Assembly: GCF_003075455.1 (NCBI RefSeq) | Contig: NZ_QDAE01000011.1 | Span: 1 to 64,000, forward strand | Direction of reading: 5' to 3' | Length of the DNA stretch: 64,000 nucleotides | DNA from: Arthrobacter sp. Bz4 | GTDB lineage: Bacteria; Actinomycetota; Actinomycetes; Actinomycetales; Micrococcaceae | Shown: positions 25,030-34,912 of the stretch, piece after piece | Layout: the number at the start of each line of letters is the position of its first letter | Position numbering within the stretch: position 1 is the stretch's first letter | Program-made: the position numbers and the translations under genes | The notes under the pieces: model-generated | The model's input: only the letters and a program-made list of their open reading frames with translations | What the model was told of the DNA's origin: nothing | Databases searched by the model: none

Positions 25030-25155
25030 TCGCGTTAAGCCGGCCTTGTGCATCGGGACCGGTCCTTCTGTACGCTGGGTTAGGCCCTACTGCTAGGTAG
25101 AGCCTTGTCAATAGTCATTCTCACCTTAAAACAAGAAGCATGAGGAGTTACCCGA

Positions 25156-26940
25156 ATGTCCCTCAGGTCCGGAAATCCGGCAACCGATAGTCCACCCGGC
25201 GAGTCAGATGGCCATCCCACGGAAGGGAAACCGCAGCCAGCTTCACGGCTGTCCAAAGCGGTGTTCATTCCGGCCGCTGCGCTTATCGTGGTGTTCGTGG
25301 GCTTCGCCCTCATCTTCCCCTCCACGGCCGCCGAAGTCTTCGGCGCCATCCAGACGAACGTCATCAGCGCGTTCGGCTGGTACTACGTGGCCATCGTTGC
25401 CATGTTCGTTGTTTTTTCGCTCTGGGTCGGCCTGAGTCGCTTCGGCGATATCCGTCTTGGTAAGGACGAGGACCGGGCGGAATTCTCGCTGATGTCCTGG
25501 TTTGCGCTGCTCTTTGCTGCTGGCATGGGCATTGGCCTGGTCTTCTGGGGCGTCGCTGAACCGCTGAACCACTTCGCTGCACCCCCGCCCGGGACAGAAG
25601 GGACCGGCATTGAGCTTGCCCAGCAAGCCCTGACCCAGACCTTCCTCCACTGGGGCCTCCACGCCTGGAGCATTTACGTAGTAGTAGGCCTCGCTATTGC
25701 CTATGCGGTGCACCGCCGCGGTCGTCCCATCTCCATTCGTTGGACCCTCGAACCTCTGCTGGGCGACAAGGTCAAGGGCAAATGGGGCGACGCCATTGAC
25801 ATCGTTGCCCTGGTTGGCACCCTATTTGGCGTCGCTACCTCCCTGGGACTCGGCGTTCTCCAGATGTCGGCGGGGCTCGATACCGCCAACATCATGGAAG
25901 CAACCAAGTTCACCCAGGTTGGTCTCATCCTGTGCATCACAGCCTTGACCCTGGTGTCAGTTATCTCAGGCGTAGGCAAGGGCATGAAATGGCTGTCCAA
26001 CACCAACCTGGTGCTCGCCGGCGTGCTGCTTCTCTTCATTCTTTTCACCGGCCCAACGCTGTTCCTGCTCCGTGAGTTCGTTCAGTCCATTGGTAACTAC
26101 TTGCAGAACGTTGTGGGTCTGACCTTCGACACCCTCGCCTTTGCCGGAGCCGACGGCGAAGCCTGGCAGTCGGCCTGGACCACCTTCTACTGGGGCTGGT
26201 GGATTTCCTGGGCCCCGTTCGTAGGCATCTTCATCGCCCGCATTTCCAAGGGCCGTACCGTGCGCGAATTCGTTGCCGGCGTGCTGCTCGTTCCGACGTT
26301 GCTCACCTTCCTCTGGTTCTCGGTACTCGGCGGATCAGCCCTCTACCGCGAGCTGTTCGGCAACGGCGGTCTGGTTGGGGAAGACGGTGCGGTGGATACC
26401 AATAACGCGCTGTTCGGGCTCCTGACAGACCTACCCGGCGGTCCGATCCTGTTGATCGGGGCGATCATCCTGATCGCAATCTTCTTCATCACCTCGGCGG
26501 ACTCCGGTGCTCTGGTGATGAGCATGATCTCAACCGGCGGGCACCCGGATCCCAACCACTGGATCCGCGCGTTCTGGGCCGTTGCCGCCGCTACGGTAGC
26601 AATCTCCCTGCTCCTGGTTGGCGATGATGGACTGGCCTCCATCCAGACGGCGGCCATCCTGACCGCACTGCCGTTCAGTGTGGTGATGATCTTCATGTGC
26701 ATTGCCACGGTCAAGGCATTCCACGAGGAGCACCAGGATTTCCTGCGTGCCCAGCGGCGCCAGGCACGCATAGCTGTTGCCGATCAGGTCAACGACCATG
26801 TCAGCGAACACATGTCTGATCGGATGGATCAGCAGATCCAGGATCAGCTGGCGGATTACCACCTCGAGGAAGCTCCACGGGGGGCAGCCGGAAACTCGGG
26901 GGCCCGGCGCTGGAAGCTTTCCCGCTCCAAAAAGTCCTAG
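25156..26940 (+). CDS. BCCT-family transporter (betaine/carnitine/choline type)
   Basis: The 594-residue protein has an N-terminal cytoplasmic stretch of about 35 residues, then 12 membrane segments. The family signature Gly-Met-Gly-Ile-Gly-Leu-Val-Phe-Trp-Gly-Val-Ala-Glu-Pro near residue 120 and Trp-Trp-Ile-Ser-Trp-Ala-Pro-Phe-Val-Gly near 350 identify the BCCT group. A charged C-terminal tail of about 70 residues, rich in Gln, His and Asp, is the position of the osmosensor in BetP. The transporters import quaternary ammonium or sulfonium osmolytes with Na+ or H+. The one-carbon locus about 10 kb upstream would suit such a substrate. GTG or other starts nearby are possible; ATG 25156 with a GAGGAG site is good. 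Confidence 0.92.
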   Translation: MSLRSGNPATDSPPGESDGHPTEGKPQPASRLSKAVFIPAAALIVVFVGFALIFPSTAAEVFGAIQTNVISAFGWYYVAIVAMFVVFSLWVGLSRFGDIRLGKDEDRAEFSLMSWFALLFAAGMGIGLVFWGVAEPLNHFAAPPPGTEGTGIELAQQALTQTFLHWGLHAWSIYVVVGLAIAYAVHRRGRPISIRWTLEPLLGDKVKGKWGDAIDIVALVGTLFGVATSLGLGVLQMSAGLDTANIMEATKFTQVGLILCITALTLVSVISGVGKGMKWLSNTNLVLAGVLLLFILFTGPTLFLLREFVQSIGNYLQNVVGLTFDTLAFAGADGEAWQSAWTTFYWGWWISWAPFVGIFIARISKGRTVREFVAGVLLVPTLLTFLWFSVLGGSALYRELFGNGGLVGEDGAVDTNNALFGLLTDLPGGPILLIGAIILIAIFFITSADSGALVMSMISTGGHPDPNHWIRAFWAVAAATVAISLLLVGDDGLASIQTAAILTALPFSVVMIFMCIATVKAFHEEHQDFLRAQRRQARIAVADQVNDHVSEHMSDRMDQQIQDQLADYHLEEAPRGAAGNSGARRWKLSRSKKS

Positions 26941-26986
26941 CACTTTAGCTAAAGAGCTGCCCCATTGTTCACCGGGGTAGGACACG

Positions 26987-27019
26987 GAAACGGCTCGCCC
27001 TTCAGGGGCGGGCCGTTTC
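26987..27019. terminator. Intrinsic terminator after the BCCT gene
   Basis: A 14-bp stem (26987-27000 with 27006-27019, one G-T pair) with a five-base loop lies 46 bases after the stop. TTTCT at its 3' end gives a modest T run. Confidence 0.8.
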
Positions 27020-27165
27020 TGCGTGGAACACCGAGGACCTGCTATTTTGACCCGAGCTGATCGCCGCGTTAGGGCATTTTTTCCTGAGAGCTTAGACTGG
27101 TACAAGCAGGCGCCGTCCTCATAACGCTAGATTCCCCTCAAGATTACTGAATTGAGTCATTACGC

Positions 27166-29082
27166 ATGTCTGAAACCACAGGCAACACAGCTGTTCGCAG
27201 CGACCTCCGCAACGTTGCCATCGTGGCCCACGTTGACCACGGAAAGACCACCTTGGTTGATGCCATGCTCCGGCAGACCAATTCCTTCGCAGCCCACGGC
27301 GACGTGGCAGACCGGGTCATGGACTCCGGTGACCTCGAGCGCGAAAAAGGCATCACCATCCTGGCCAAGAACACCACCGTGTTCTACGACGGGCCCTCTG
27401 CCAATGGCGAGACCATCACCATCAACGTGATCGACACCCCGGGCCACGCCGACTTCGGTGGCGAGGTGGAACGCGGGCTGTCAATGGTCGACGGCGTTGT
27501 CCTGCTGGTGGATGCCTCTGAAGGCCCACTGCCCCAGACCCGTTTCGTGCTGCGTAAGGCCCTCGCCGCGAAGCTCCCAGTGGTACTGCTGGTCAACAAG
27601 ACTGACCGTCCCGACTCGCGGATCGATGAAGTGGTCAGCGAATCAATGGACCTCCTCCTGGGCCTTGCCTCGGACCTCGCCGACGAAGTTCCGGACCTGG
27701 ACCTCGACTCGGTTCTCAACGTGCCAGTCGTCTACGCGGCAGCCCGTGAAGGCGCAGCCTCACTCGAGCAGCCGGCTGACGGCACGGTTCCGTCGAATGA
27801 CAACCTTGAGCCACTGTTCAAGACCATCATCGATCACATCCCAGCGCCCCGGTACAACCCGGACGGTGTGCTGCAGGCGCACGTTACCAACCTCGACGCA
27901 TCCCCGTTCCTGGGCCGTCTCGCCCTGCTGCGTATCTTCAACGGCACCCTGCGTAAGGGACAGACCGTCGCCTGGGCCCGTCAGAACGGTGAGCTGAAGT
28001 CAGTCAAGATCACCGAGCTGCTGGCCACCCGCGCCCTCGATCGCGTGCCTACCGATTCCGCCGGACCGGGCGAGATCGTCGCCGTCGCCGGCATCGAGGA
28101 CATCACCATCGGTGAGACCCTGACCGACATTGACAACCCCCAGCCGCTGCCCCTGATCACCGTCGATGACCCGGCCATCTCGGTCACCATCGGTATCAAC
28201 ACCTCGCCGCTCGCCGGCCGGGTCAAGGGCGCCAAGGTGACCGCGCGCCAGGTGAAGGATCGCCTGGACCGTGAACTGATCGGTAACGTTTCCCTGAAGG
28301 TTCTTCCCACAGAGCGTCCCGACGCCTGGGAAGTACAGGGCCGTGGCGAGCTTGCACTCGCTATCCTCGTCGAGCAGATGCGTCGTGAAGGTTTCGAACT
28401 GACGGTCGGCAAGCCTCAGGTTGTGACCCGGATGGTCGACGGCAAGGTGCACGAGCCGATGGAGCACATGACCATCGACGTACCCGAGGAGTACCTGGGC
28501 GCAGTGACCCAGATCCTCGCGACCCGCAAGGGCCGCATGACCAACATGTCCAACCACGGCACCGGTTGGGTCCGGATGGAATTCATCGTCCCCGCCCGTG
28601 GCCTGATTGGGTTCCGTACCAAGTTCCTCACGGACACCCGCGGCGCCGGTATCGCTGCTTCCTACTCCGAGGGTTACGAGCCCTGGGCCGGGGACATCGA
28701 GTACCGCACCAACGGCTCGATGATCGCTGACCGCGCCGGAGTCGTTACCCCGTTCGCCATGATCAACCTGCAGGAACGCGGCTCCTTCTTCGTGGAGCCC
28801 ACCTCCGAGGTGTACCAGGGCATGATCGTTGGCGAGAACTCACGCGCCGATGACATGGACGTGAACATCACCAAGGAAAAGAAGCTCACCAACATGCGTG
28901 CAGCCTCATCGGATACCTTCGAGAACCTCACCCCTCCCCGCAAGCTGACCCTTGAAGAGTCGTTGGAGTTCGCCCGCGAAGACGAGTGTGTTGAGGTGAC
29001 TCCGGAGTCGATCCGGATCCGCAAGCTGATCCTCGATGCCAACGAGCGGATGCGCGCGGCTCGTTCACGCGCCCGCGTCTAG
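27166..29082 (+). CDS. typA: Translational GTPase TypA/BipA
   Basis: The 638-residue protein is a ribosome-binding GTPase of the EF-G superfamily. It shows G1 Ala-His-Val-Asp-His-Gly-Lys-Thr-Thr near residue 18, the Gly-Ile-Thr-Ile switch near 62, Asp-Thr-Pro-Gly-His near 88 and Asn-Lys-Thr-Asp near 142, then domain II, an EF-G V-like domain and the BipA-specific C-terminal region (Pro-Ala-Arg-Gly-Leu-Ile-Gly-Phe near 473). BipA assists 50S assembly and translation under stress and low temperature. Length is that of actinobacterial members. A likely promoter lies in the 146-base gap after the upstream terminator. The order typA then a small membrane protein parallels Rv1165 to Rv1171 in mycobacteria, with mshB missing. 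Confidence 0.97.
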   Translation: MSETTGNTAVRSDLRNVAIVAHVDHGKTTLVDAMLRQTNSFAAHGDVADRVMDSGDLEREKGITILAKNTTVFYDGPSANGETITINVIDTPGHADFGGEVERGLSMVDGVVLLVDASEGPLPQTRFVLRKALAAKLPVVLLVNKTDRPDSRIDEVVSESMDLLLGLASDLADEVPDLDLDSVLNVPVVYAAAREGAASLEQPADGTVPSNDNLEPLFKTIIDHIPAPRYNPDGVLQAHVTNLDASPFLGRLALLRIFNGTLRKGQTVAWARQNGELKSVKITELLATRALDRVPTDSAGPGEIVAVAGIEDITIGETLTDIDNPQPLPLITVDDPAISVTIGINTSPLAGRVKGAKVTARQVKDRLDRELIGNVSLKVLPTERPDAWEVQGRGELALAILVEQMRREGFELTVGKPQVVTRMVDGKVHEPMEHMTIDVPEEYLGAVTQILATRKGRMTNMSNHGTGWVRMEFIVPARGLIGFRTKFLTDTRGAGIAASYSEGYEPWAGDIEYRTNGSMIADRAGVVTPFAMINLQERGSFFVEPTSEVYQGMIVGENSRADDMDVNITKEKKLTNMRAASSDTFENLTPPRKLTLEESLEFAREDECVEVTPESIRIRKLILDANERMRAARSRARV

Positions 29083-29094
29083 CCTTCGACCGTT

Positions 29095-29622
29095 TTGCAG
29101 GATCGCTCATCGGCACTGACTGACGACGACGACCGGCGCCCAGCCGTCGTCGTCAGCCAGCCAATGGGCACCGCGGTGGGGGATCGCCCCGCCCGTGGAA
29201 ACGCCCACCACCAGGTAATTCCCCTGTGGTGGGCGTTTCTCGTTTCGCTCGCTTTGGGGCTTGCTGTGGCAGTCCTGGGAACCGCCCTCCATGGCCAGCA
29301 GTGGGACTTTGACGGCCTCACCCTTCCGGTGGGCGCGGCCGCGGCAGTGCTGCTGGCAGGGAGTGTCGCCGTTTTCGTGGCGCTGTGGGCTCGCAATGTA
29401 TATTTTGCCCCGGTGGTGGGTGGAGTCGCTTACCTGGTGGTGGGATTGTTTGCCGCCAGCGAGGATCAGCCGCTGGTGCTGACTGACTTGGGGATGGAAC
29501 CACTCTTGCCGTCTGCGGTCGCGGGAAGCATCTGGGTGTTTGGCCTGGCGGTCGTCACGGTCGCCGCTTCGATGGTGTCCTGGTGGGTGCTGCGGCCCCG
29601 GCGAGCTATCCGTCCGGTCTAG
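29095..29622 (+). CDS. Small four-TM membrane protein (Rv1171-like position)
   Basis: The 175-residue protein begins at TTG 29095, 12 bases after typA; ATG 29164 is an alternative that removes 23 charged residues. Four hydrophobic segments lie at about 43-65, 75-96, 104-120 and 143-165, joined by short loops. No catalytic motif is seen. Proteins of this size and topology follow mshB in mycobacteria and many Micrococcaceae, and their function is unknown. Spacing suggests an operon with typA. The family name is inferred from position and topology, not from an aligned motif. Confidence 0.75.
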   Translation: MQDRSSALTDDDDRRPAVVVSQPMGTAVGDRPARGNAHHQVIPLWWAFLVSLALGLAVAVLGTALHGQQWDFDGLTLPVGAAAAVLLAGSVAVFVALWARNVYFAPVVGGVAYLVVGLFAASEDQPLVLTDLGMEPLLPSAVAGSIWVFGLAVVTVAASMVSWWVLRPRRAIRPV

Positions 29623-29632
29623 GCCGTGTCGG

Positions 29633-30127
29633 CTAGTCCGCGCTGCGGTCCAGATGATGGGCCAACATGATGGACGTGGCGGTGCCGTCGGTGTCTGAAT
29701 CGCGGATTGCGTATTCCTCTAGGATCTCGCGGATCCTGCGCATCATCTCGGAGCGGTTTGTTTCGTTCAAACGGACACCAAGCCGCCAGACATCAATCTC
29801 CGACGGATTCAGCCCGTCAATCTCCTGCAGGAAAGTTTCTACCAGCACCGGCGCAGCATTAGGAATCCTGCTTCGCCATGACAGTCCGGTCGCCCGGTAG
29901 GGAATTTCCTTGGCGCCGCGGTTGCCGGTGCGGGTTTCCTCGGCCGTCAGGAACCCGGTTGCCAGGAGGGTCCGTACGTGGTGCAGTGCGGTCGCCGGAT
30001 TAAGGTCGAGGAGCTCAGCGATTTCCTTGTTGGTTCTGCCCTTATGAAGGCACAGCCGGAGGATTCTGAGCCTAACGGGGGAGCTGAGCGCTCGGCCGCG
30101 GGCCTGCACATCCTCATCAGTATCCAT
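29633..30127 (-). CDS. Winged-helix (ArsR-like) transcriptional regulator
   Basis: The start at ATG 30127 is preferred to codons farther upstream, which lie in the operator. The 164-residue protein opens with Ser-Ser-Pro-Val-Arg-Leu-Arg-Ile-Leu-Arg and a winged-helix domain with Thr-Asn-Lys-Glu-Ile-Ala-Glu-Leu-Leu-Asp-Leu-Asn-Pro-Ala-Thr-Ala-Leu-His-His-Val (about residues 30-50), the ArsR-type recognition helix. The C-terminal half is a ligand or dimerisation domain without metal-site cysteines, so a metal sensor is unlikely. It is divergent from the MFS gene, with a perfect 24-bp palindrome at the junction, so repression of the MFS gene and of itself is expected. Confidence 0.88.
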   Translation of the reverse strand: MDTDEDVQARGRALSSPVRLRILRLCLHKGRTNKEIAELLDLNPATALHHVRTLLATGFLTAEETRTGNRGAKEIPYRATGLSWRSRIPNAAPVLVETFLQEIDGLNPSEIDVWRLGVRLNETNRSEMMRRIREILEEYAIRDSDTDGTATSIMLAHHLDRSAD

Positions 30128-30153
30128 TCCTAAATGATACGTCAGGCCGACCC

Positions 30154-30177
30154 AGTGATTGACAGTAGTCAATCACT
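30154..30177. promoter_or_regulatory. Perfect palindromic operator between wHTH and MFS genes
   Basis: AGTGATTGAC-AGTA-GTCAATCACT is a perfect 10-bp inverted repeat with a 4-bp spacer, lying in the divergent gap. It is 27 bases upstream of the regulator's ATG and 12-18 bases upstream of the likely GTG start of the MFS gene. The symmetry fits binding of a winged-helix dimer that blocks both promoters. Confidence 0.8.
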
Positions 30178-30188
30178 GCACGCAGACT

Positions 30189-31463
30189 GTGACGGTGACC
30201 ACCCAGACCGAATCCCCGCCGCCGTCCCTGCTTCGCGATCGGAACTTTCTCAATTTCTGGGCCGGACAAGCCATCAGCCAGCTGGGAACCCAACTCGGGC
30301 ATCTTGCCCTCCCGGTCATCGCTGTTCTGCTTTTGGGTGCCTCCGAGTTTGAAGTCGGTGTGCTCAATGCCAGCGGCACGGCAGCGTTCCTGCTCGTCGG
30401 GCTACCCGCCGGAGCCTGGGTTGACCGCTGGCTCAAACGCCGGGTCATGATCGGGGCGGATCTGGTGCGGATGGTCGCGATGCTCGCGATCCCCCTGCTC
30501 TGGTGGGTGGATTCGCTTACCATCTGGCACCTCTGCCTGGTGGCCGGCGTCGTCGGCATCGCAACCGTGTTTTTCGATGTCGCCTACCAAAGCTACGTTC
30601 CCGTGCTGGTGGCAGGCGACCAGGTGCCCAGTGCCAACTCGAAGCTCGAGTCGACCGCCCAGATTTCCAGGCTGGGTGGGCCCGCACTGGGCGGCGGGCT
30701 ATTGCAGCTGCTCAGTGCGCCGCTGCTGGTCGTCGGTCAGTCAGCTGGCTATCTGCTGTCGGCCGTGTTCCTGCTCCGGACCCGGGACGAGGAGCAGCGT
30801 TCGCCAGTTGCGGACCGGCGTCCGCTTGCCGTCGAAATCAAGGAGGGACTTTCCTTCGTCTGGCGGCATCCGCTGATCCGGCGCGTCGCGGCCTGCACTG
30901 CCGGCGTCAACTTTTTCGCGTCGCTGCTCTTCACCCTGCTGCCCCTGCTGATCCTGCGGGACCTCGACCTGGGGGCGGCAGCGCTCGGCCTGATCCTTTC
31001 GGTCGCTGCGGTGGGCGGGCTGGCGGGCGCCCTTGCAACCCCCTGGATTGCGGCACGGATCGGTGAGGGGACCGTGATCCCGCTCGCGTCCCTGGCCAGC
31101 AGCGCCTTCCTGATGCTGGTGCCGCTGGCTGCACTCGCGCCGTCGAAGCCTACCGCGTTGGCTCTGCTCATTGTGGGGGAGGCTGGGATGACCTTTTGCG
31201 TCCTGGCCTACAACATCATGCAGGTCAGCATGCGCCAGCGGGTCTGTCCCCCGAGGCTGCTCGGCAGGATGAACGCGTCCATCAGGTTTGTGGTGTGGGG
31301 GGTCATGCCGATCGCTGGCCTCCTCGCGGGAGTGCTGGGCGAGCAGCTCGGGATCCTCCCGACAATGTGGATCGGGGTGGCGGGAACTCTCGTGGCGACC
31401 ATTCCCGTGCTGGGCGGGGGCTTCTGGGGTATGAAGAAGCTCCCCGACAAGGTTGCTCAGTAG
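30189..31463 (+). CDS. Major facilitator superfamily transporter
   Basis: The likely start is GTG 30189 (or 30195); an in-frame TTG at 30159 lies inside the palindrome. The 424-residue protein has 12 hydrophobic segments and the MFS motif after TM2, Gly-Ala-Trp-Val-Asp-Arg-Trp-Leu-Lys-Arg-Arg near residue 78. The Arg-Asn-Phe-Leu-Asn-Phe-Trp-Ala-Gly-Gln opening is typical of the DHA3-like/enterobactin-exporter-like group (MFS_3). These are proton-driven exporters of drugs or secondary metabolites. Paired with a divergent winged-helix repressor and operator, an inducible efflux role is likely. The ligand is unknown. Confidence 0.9.
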   Translation: MTVTTQTESPPPSLLRDRNFLNFWAGQAISQLGTQLGHLALPVIAVLLLGASEFEVGVLNASGTAAFLLVGLPAGAWVDRWLKRRVMIGADLVRMVAMLAIPLLWWVDSLTIWHLCLVAGVVGIATVFFDVAYQSYVPVLVAGDQVPSANSKLESTAQISRLGGPALGGGLLQLLSAPLLVVGQSAGYLLSAVFLLRTRDEEQRSPVADRRPLAVEIKEGLSFVWRHPLIRRVAACTAGVNFFASLLFTLLPLLILRDLDLGAAALGLILSVAAVGGLAGALATPWIAARIGEGTVIPLASLASSAFLMLVPLAALAPSKPTALALLIVGEAGMTFCVLAYNIMQVSMRQRVCPPRLLGRMNASIRFVVWGVMPIAGLLAGVLGEQLGILPTMWIGVAGTLVATIPVLGGGFWGMKKLPDKVAQ

Positions 31464-31570
31464 CCCGCATCACGTTGAAGTGTTCCTTCGCACTGATCGT
31501 TCCCAGTGATGGGGTGCTGCCAGGGGGAAATCACCCGCATGCAGTGGGCAGGAGTGCTGACCGGCTGGGC

Positions 31571-31843
31571 CTAGAAGCGTCGAGGCCGCCGCGGGGGTGG
31601 GGGAGGCACAGGCTTGGCGGCGGTTACCAGCTCGAGGGGTACGACGACGTCGCCGTGGCGCCTGGTCCGCACGGTACAGGTCTGCTCATCGATCTGAACC
31701 AGCTCCCCGAGCGCGTCGGTGAGCCCATCGTCAAGGCGATACCTGACCACGACGCGGGTCCCCACGGGAAGTGTGAGCAGGTGGCGTGCGGGGGAGTCCA
31801 TGTGATCAGCGTAGTGGGCAGCGTTGGTAGTGGTGGGGCTCAT
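31571..31843 (-). CDS. Small protein resembling the N-terminal domain of Rv0428c-type acetyltransferases
   Basis: A 90-residue protein, with the start at ATG 31843 or ATG 31801 uncertain because neither has a clear ribosome binding site. The body reads Leu-Pro-Val-Gly-Thr-Arg-Val-Val-Val-Arg-Tyr-Arg-Leu, then Leu-Gly-Glu-Leu and a Val-Arg-Thr-Arg-Arg strand, ending in a Pro-rich basic tail. This SH3-like beta-barrel pattern matches the N-terminal domain that precedes the GNAT domain in cg3035/Rv0428c proteins. Here it stands alone, without a GNAT domain. It lies just upstream of fdxA on the opposite strand. Function is unknown; it is not an enzyme as far as can be seen. Confidence 0.65.
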   Translation of the reverse strand: MSPTTTNAAHYADHMDSPARHLLTLPVGTRVVVRYRLDDGLTDALGELVQIDEQTCTVRTRRHGDVVVPLELVTAAKPVPPPPPRRPRRF

Positions 31844-31932
31844 AGGGCTGAACCAGCACACGATGCGGCTGCACCGGGCCATTGCGTTAAGCTGGAACCG
31901 GAACGACAGCCCCAACTGGAAAGGCGTGGGAA

Positions 31933-32259
31933 GTGACCTACGTAATCGCACAGCCGTGCGTGGATTTGAAGGACAAGGCCTGCATCGAGGAATGCCCAGT
32001 AGATTGCATCTACGAAGGCGAACGTTCCCTCTATATCCATCCGGATGAGTGCGTCGATTGCGGCGCATGCGAGCCGGTCTGCCCTGTGGAAGCCATCTAC
32101 TACGAAGATGACACCCCCGAGCAGTGGGCCGAGTACTACAAAGCCAACGTCGAGTTCTTCGACGACATTGGCTCACCCGGCGGCGCCGCGAAGCTGGGCA
32201 ACACCGGCAAAGACCACCCGATCATCGCGGCCCTCCCGCCCCAGATCCAGGGCGCATGA
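31933..32259 (+). CDS. fdxA: Ferredoxin, 7Fe type (FdxA)
   Basis: The 108-residue protein starts at GTG 31933 after GGGAAG. It has the pattern of actinobacterial seven-iron ferredoxins: a first motif with Cys-x7-Cys-x3-Cys-Pro (residues 9-22) giving a [3Fe-4S]/[4Fe-4S] pair with a second motif Cys-Val-Asp-Cys-Gly-Ala-Cys-x3-Cys-Pro (about residues 38-49). The C-terminal tail (Trp-Ala-Glu-Tyr-Tyr-x-x-Asn-x-x-Phe-Phe) is standard for FdxA. It carries electrons to oxidoreductases or P450s. It shares ATGA with dapC, as in mycobacteria (fdxC-dapC), so the two are co-expressed. Confidence 0.96.
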   Translation: MTYVIAQPCVDLKDKACIEECPVDCIYEGERSLYIHPDECVDCGACEPVCPVEAIYYEDDTPEQWAEYYKANVEFFDDIGSPGGAAKLGNTGKDHPIIAALPPQIQGA

Positions 32260-33410
32260 CCACCCACGACGGCGGCCGACAGTTCGGGATCGCGCTCCCT
32301 GACTACCCCTGGGACGCCATGGCACCGTACGTGACTCTGGCGAAGCAGCACACCGGTGGGGCCGTGAACCTGTCCATCGGAACGCCAGTCGATCCAACCC
32401 CGGCGGTCATCCAGGCGGCGTTGACCGCTGCGGCCGACGCCCCGGGATATCCCACCACCCACGGCACTGACGAGCTCAGGTCCGCGGTTAGCAACTGGTT
32501 CGCCCGCCGCCGTGGCGTTGACGGGCTCGATCCGCTGGATGTCCTGCCGACGGTCGGGTCCAAGGAACTCGTCGCCTGGCTGCCAACGTTGCTCGGGCTG
32601 GGCGAGGGCGACGTCGTCGTCCGCCCGACAGTCGCGTACCCCACCTATGACATCGGCGCGGAACTTGCGGGTGCCACGGCAGTCGCCGCCGATGACCTGT
32701 CCACCCTTGATGAGGAGACCAGGGCGCGTGTCCGGCTGGTGTGGGTCAACTCGCCCGCCAACCCGACGGGTCGCGTCCTCTCGGCCACCGACCTCGCACA
32801 CGTCGTGACCGAAGCACGCGCGCTGGGCGCCGTCGTCGCCTCCGACGAGTGCTACGCGGAACTCGGCTGGGGCGACTGGGATAGCGCCAGGGGCGGCGAA
32901 CCGGTCCCCAGCGTGCTGGACGCCCGCGTCAATGGGGGAAGCCACAGCAACCTGCTCGCCGTCTACTCGTTGAGCAAGCAATCCAACATGGCCGGCTACC
33001 GGGCCGCGTTCACTGCTGGGGATCCTGACCTGATTGCCAACATGGTCAACTCCCGCAAACACGCCGGGATGATCGTGCCGTTCCCGGTCCAGGAAGCCAT
33101 GCGCGCCGCACTCAACGACGACGAGCACGTGCAAGCCCAGAAGGACCTGTACCGGCGACGTCGGGACCAGCTGATCCCCGCGCTGGAGGGCTTCGGACTG
33201 CGGCTCGAGGATTCGGTGGCGGGCCTGTACCTGTGGGCTACCGCGGGCGAAGACACCTGGACCACTGTGGAACGGTTCGCCAGGCTGGGGATCATCGTTG
33301 GGCCGGGTACTTTTTACGGCGATGCTGGCCAGGGATTCATCCGGGTCGCGCTGACCGGCTCCGACCAGGCCATCGATGCGGCAGTCCAAAGGCTGTCCGC
33401 GGCCCAGTAA
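32256..33410 (+). CDS. dapC: Succinyldiaminopimelate transaminase DapC
   Basis: ATG 32256 overlaps the fdxA stop by four bases. The 384-residue protein is a class I/II PLP aminotransferase: Tyr-Pro-Thr-Thr-His-Gly-Thr near residue 65, Pro-Thr-Val-Gly-Ser-Lys-Glu near 97, Asn-Ser-Pro-Ala-Asn-Pro-Thr-Gly at 165-172, Ser-Asp-Glu-Cys-Tyr near 197 and the PLP lysine in Tyr-Ser-Leu-Ser-Lys-Gln-Ser-Asn near 238. It makes N-succinyl-LL-2,6-diaminopimelate from the keto acid in the succinylase branch of lysine and cell-wall diaminopimelate synthesis. DapD and DapE of the same branch are encoded about 5 kb downstream, which supports this assignment over other transaminases. Confidence 0.94.
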   Translation: MTTHDGGRQFGIALPDYPWDAMAPYVTLAKQHTGGAVNLSIGTPVDPTPAVIQAALTAAADAPGYPTTHGTDELRSAVSNWFARRRGVDGLDPLDVLPTVGSKELVAWLPTLLGLGEGDVVVRPTVAYPTYDIGAELAGATAVAADDLSTLDEETRARVRLVWVNSPANPTGRVLSATDLAHVVTEARALGAVVASDECYAELGWGDWDSARGGEPVPSVLDARVNGGSHSNLLAVYSLSKQSNMAGYRAAFTAGDPDLIANMVNSRKHAGMIVPFPVQEAMRAALNDDEHVQAQKDLYRRRRDQLIPALEGFGLRLEDSVAGLYLWATAGEDTWTTVERFARLGIIVGPGTFYGDAGQGFIRVALTGSDQAIDAAVQRLSAAQ

Positions 33411-33542
33411 GCCCAGTAGATGCAGCGTCCGGCGAACGGGATCGCCGATTAGCGCTCCGGGTGTCCCTACCGGTAGCGTTTTAGTTGAATGTGCGAAGGT
33501 GTCGCAAGCCAATGCATGCCACCACTCCTAGAGGAGAGTTCA

Positions 33543-34826
<1,284 letters not shown>

Positions 34827-34851
34827 CCCGCACCTACCGCTTACGACGACG

Positions 34852-34875
34852 CCGGTCACCTTCGCAGGTGACCGG
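34852..34875. terminator. Bidirectional terminator between gltA and galE
   Basis: A 10-bp perfect stem (34852-34861 with 34866-34875) closes a four-base loop between convergent genes. There is no T run, but the position and strength suit termination in both directions. Confidence 0.7.
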
Positions 34876-34912
34876 CCGTCGCGGTTAACGCGGGGAAGCC
34901 GCCGGGCGACTA

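Noticed and set aside
32136-33512. 458-codon minus-strand frame
   Set aside because: Antisense to dapC, which has all catalytic motifs intact; the minus frame has none.
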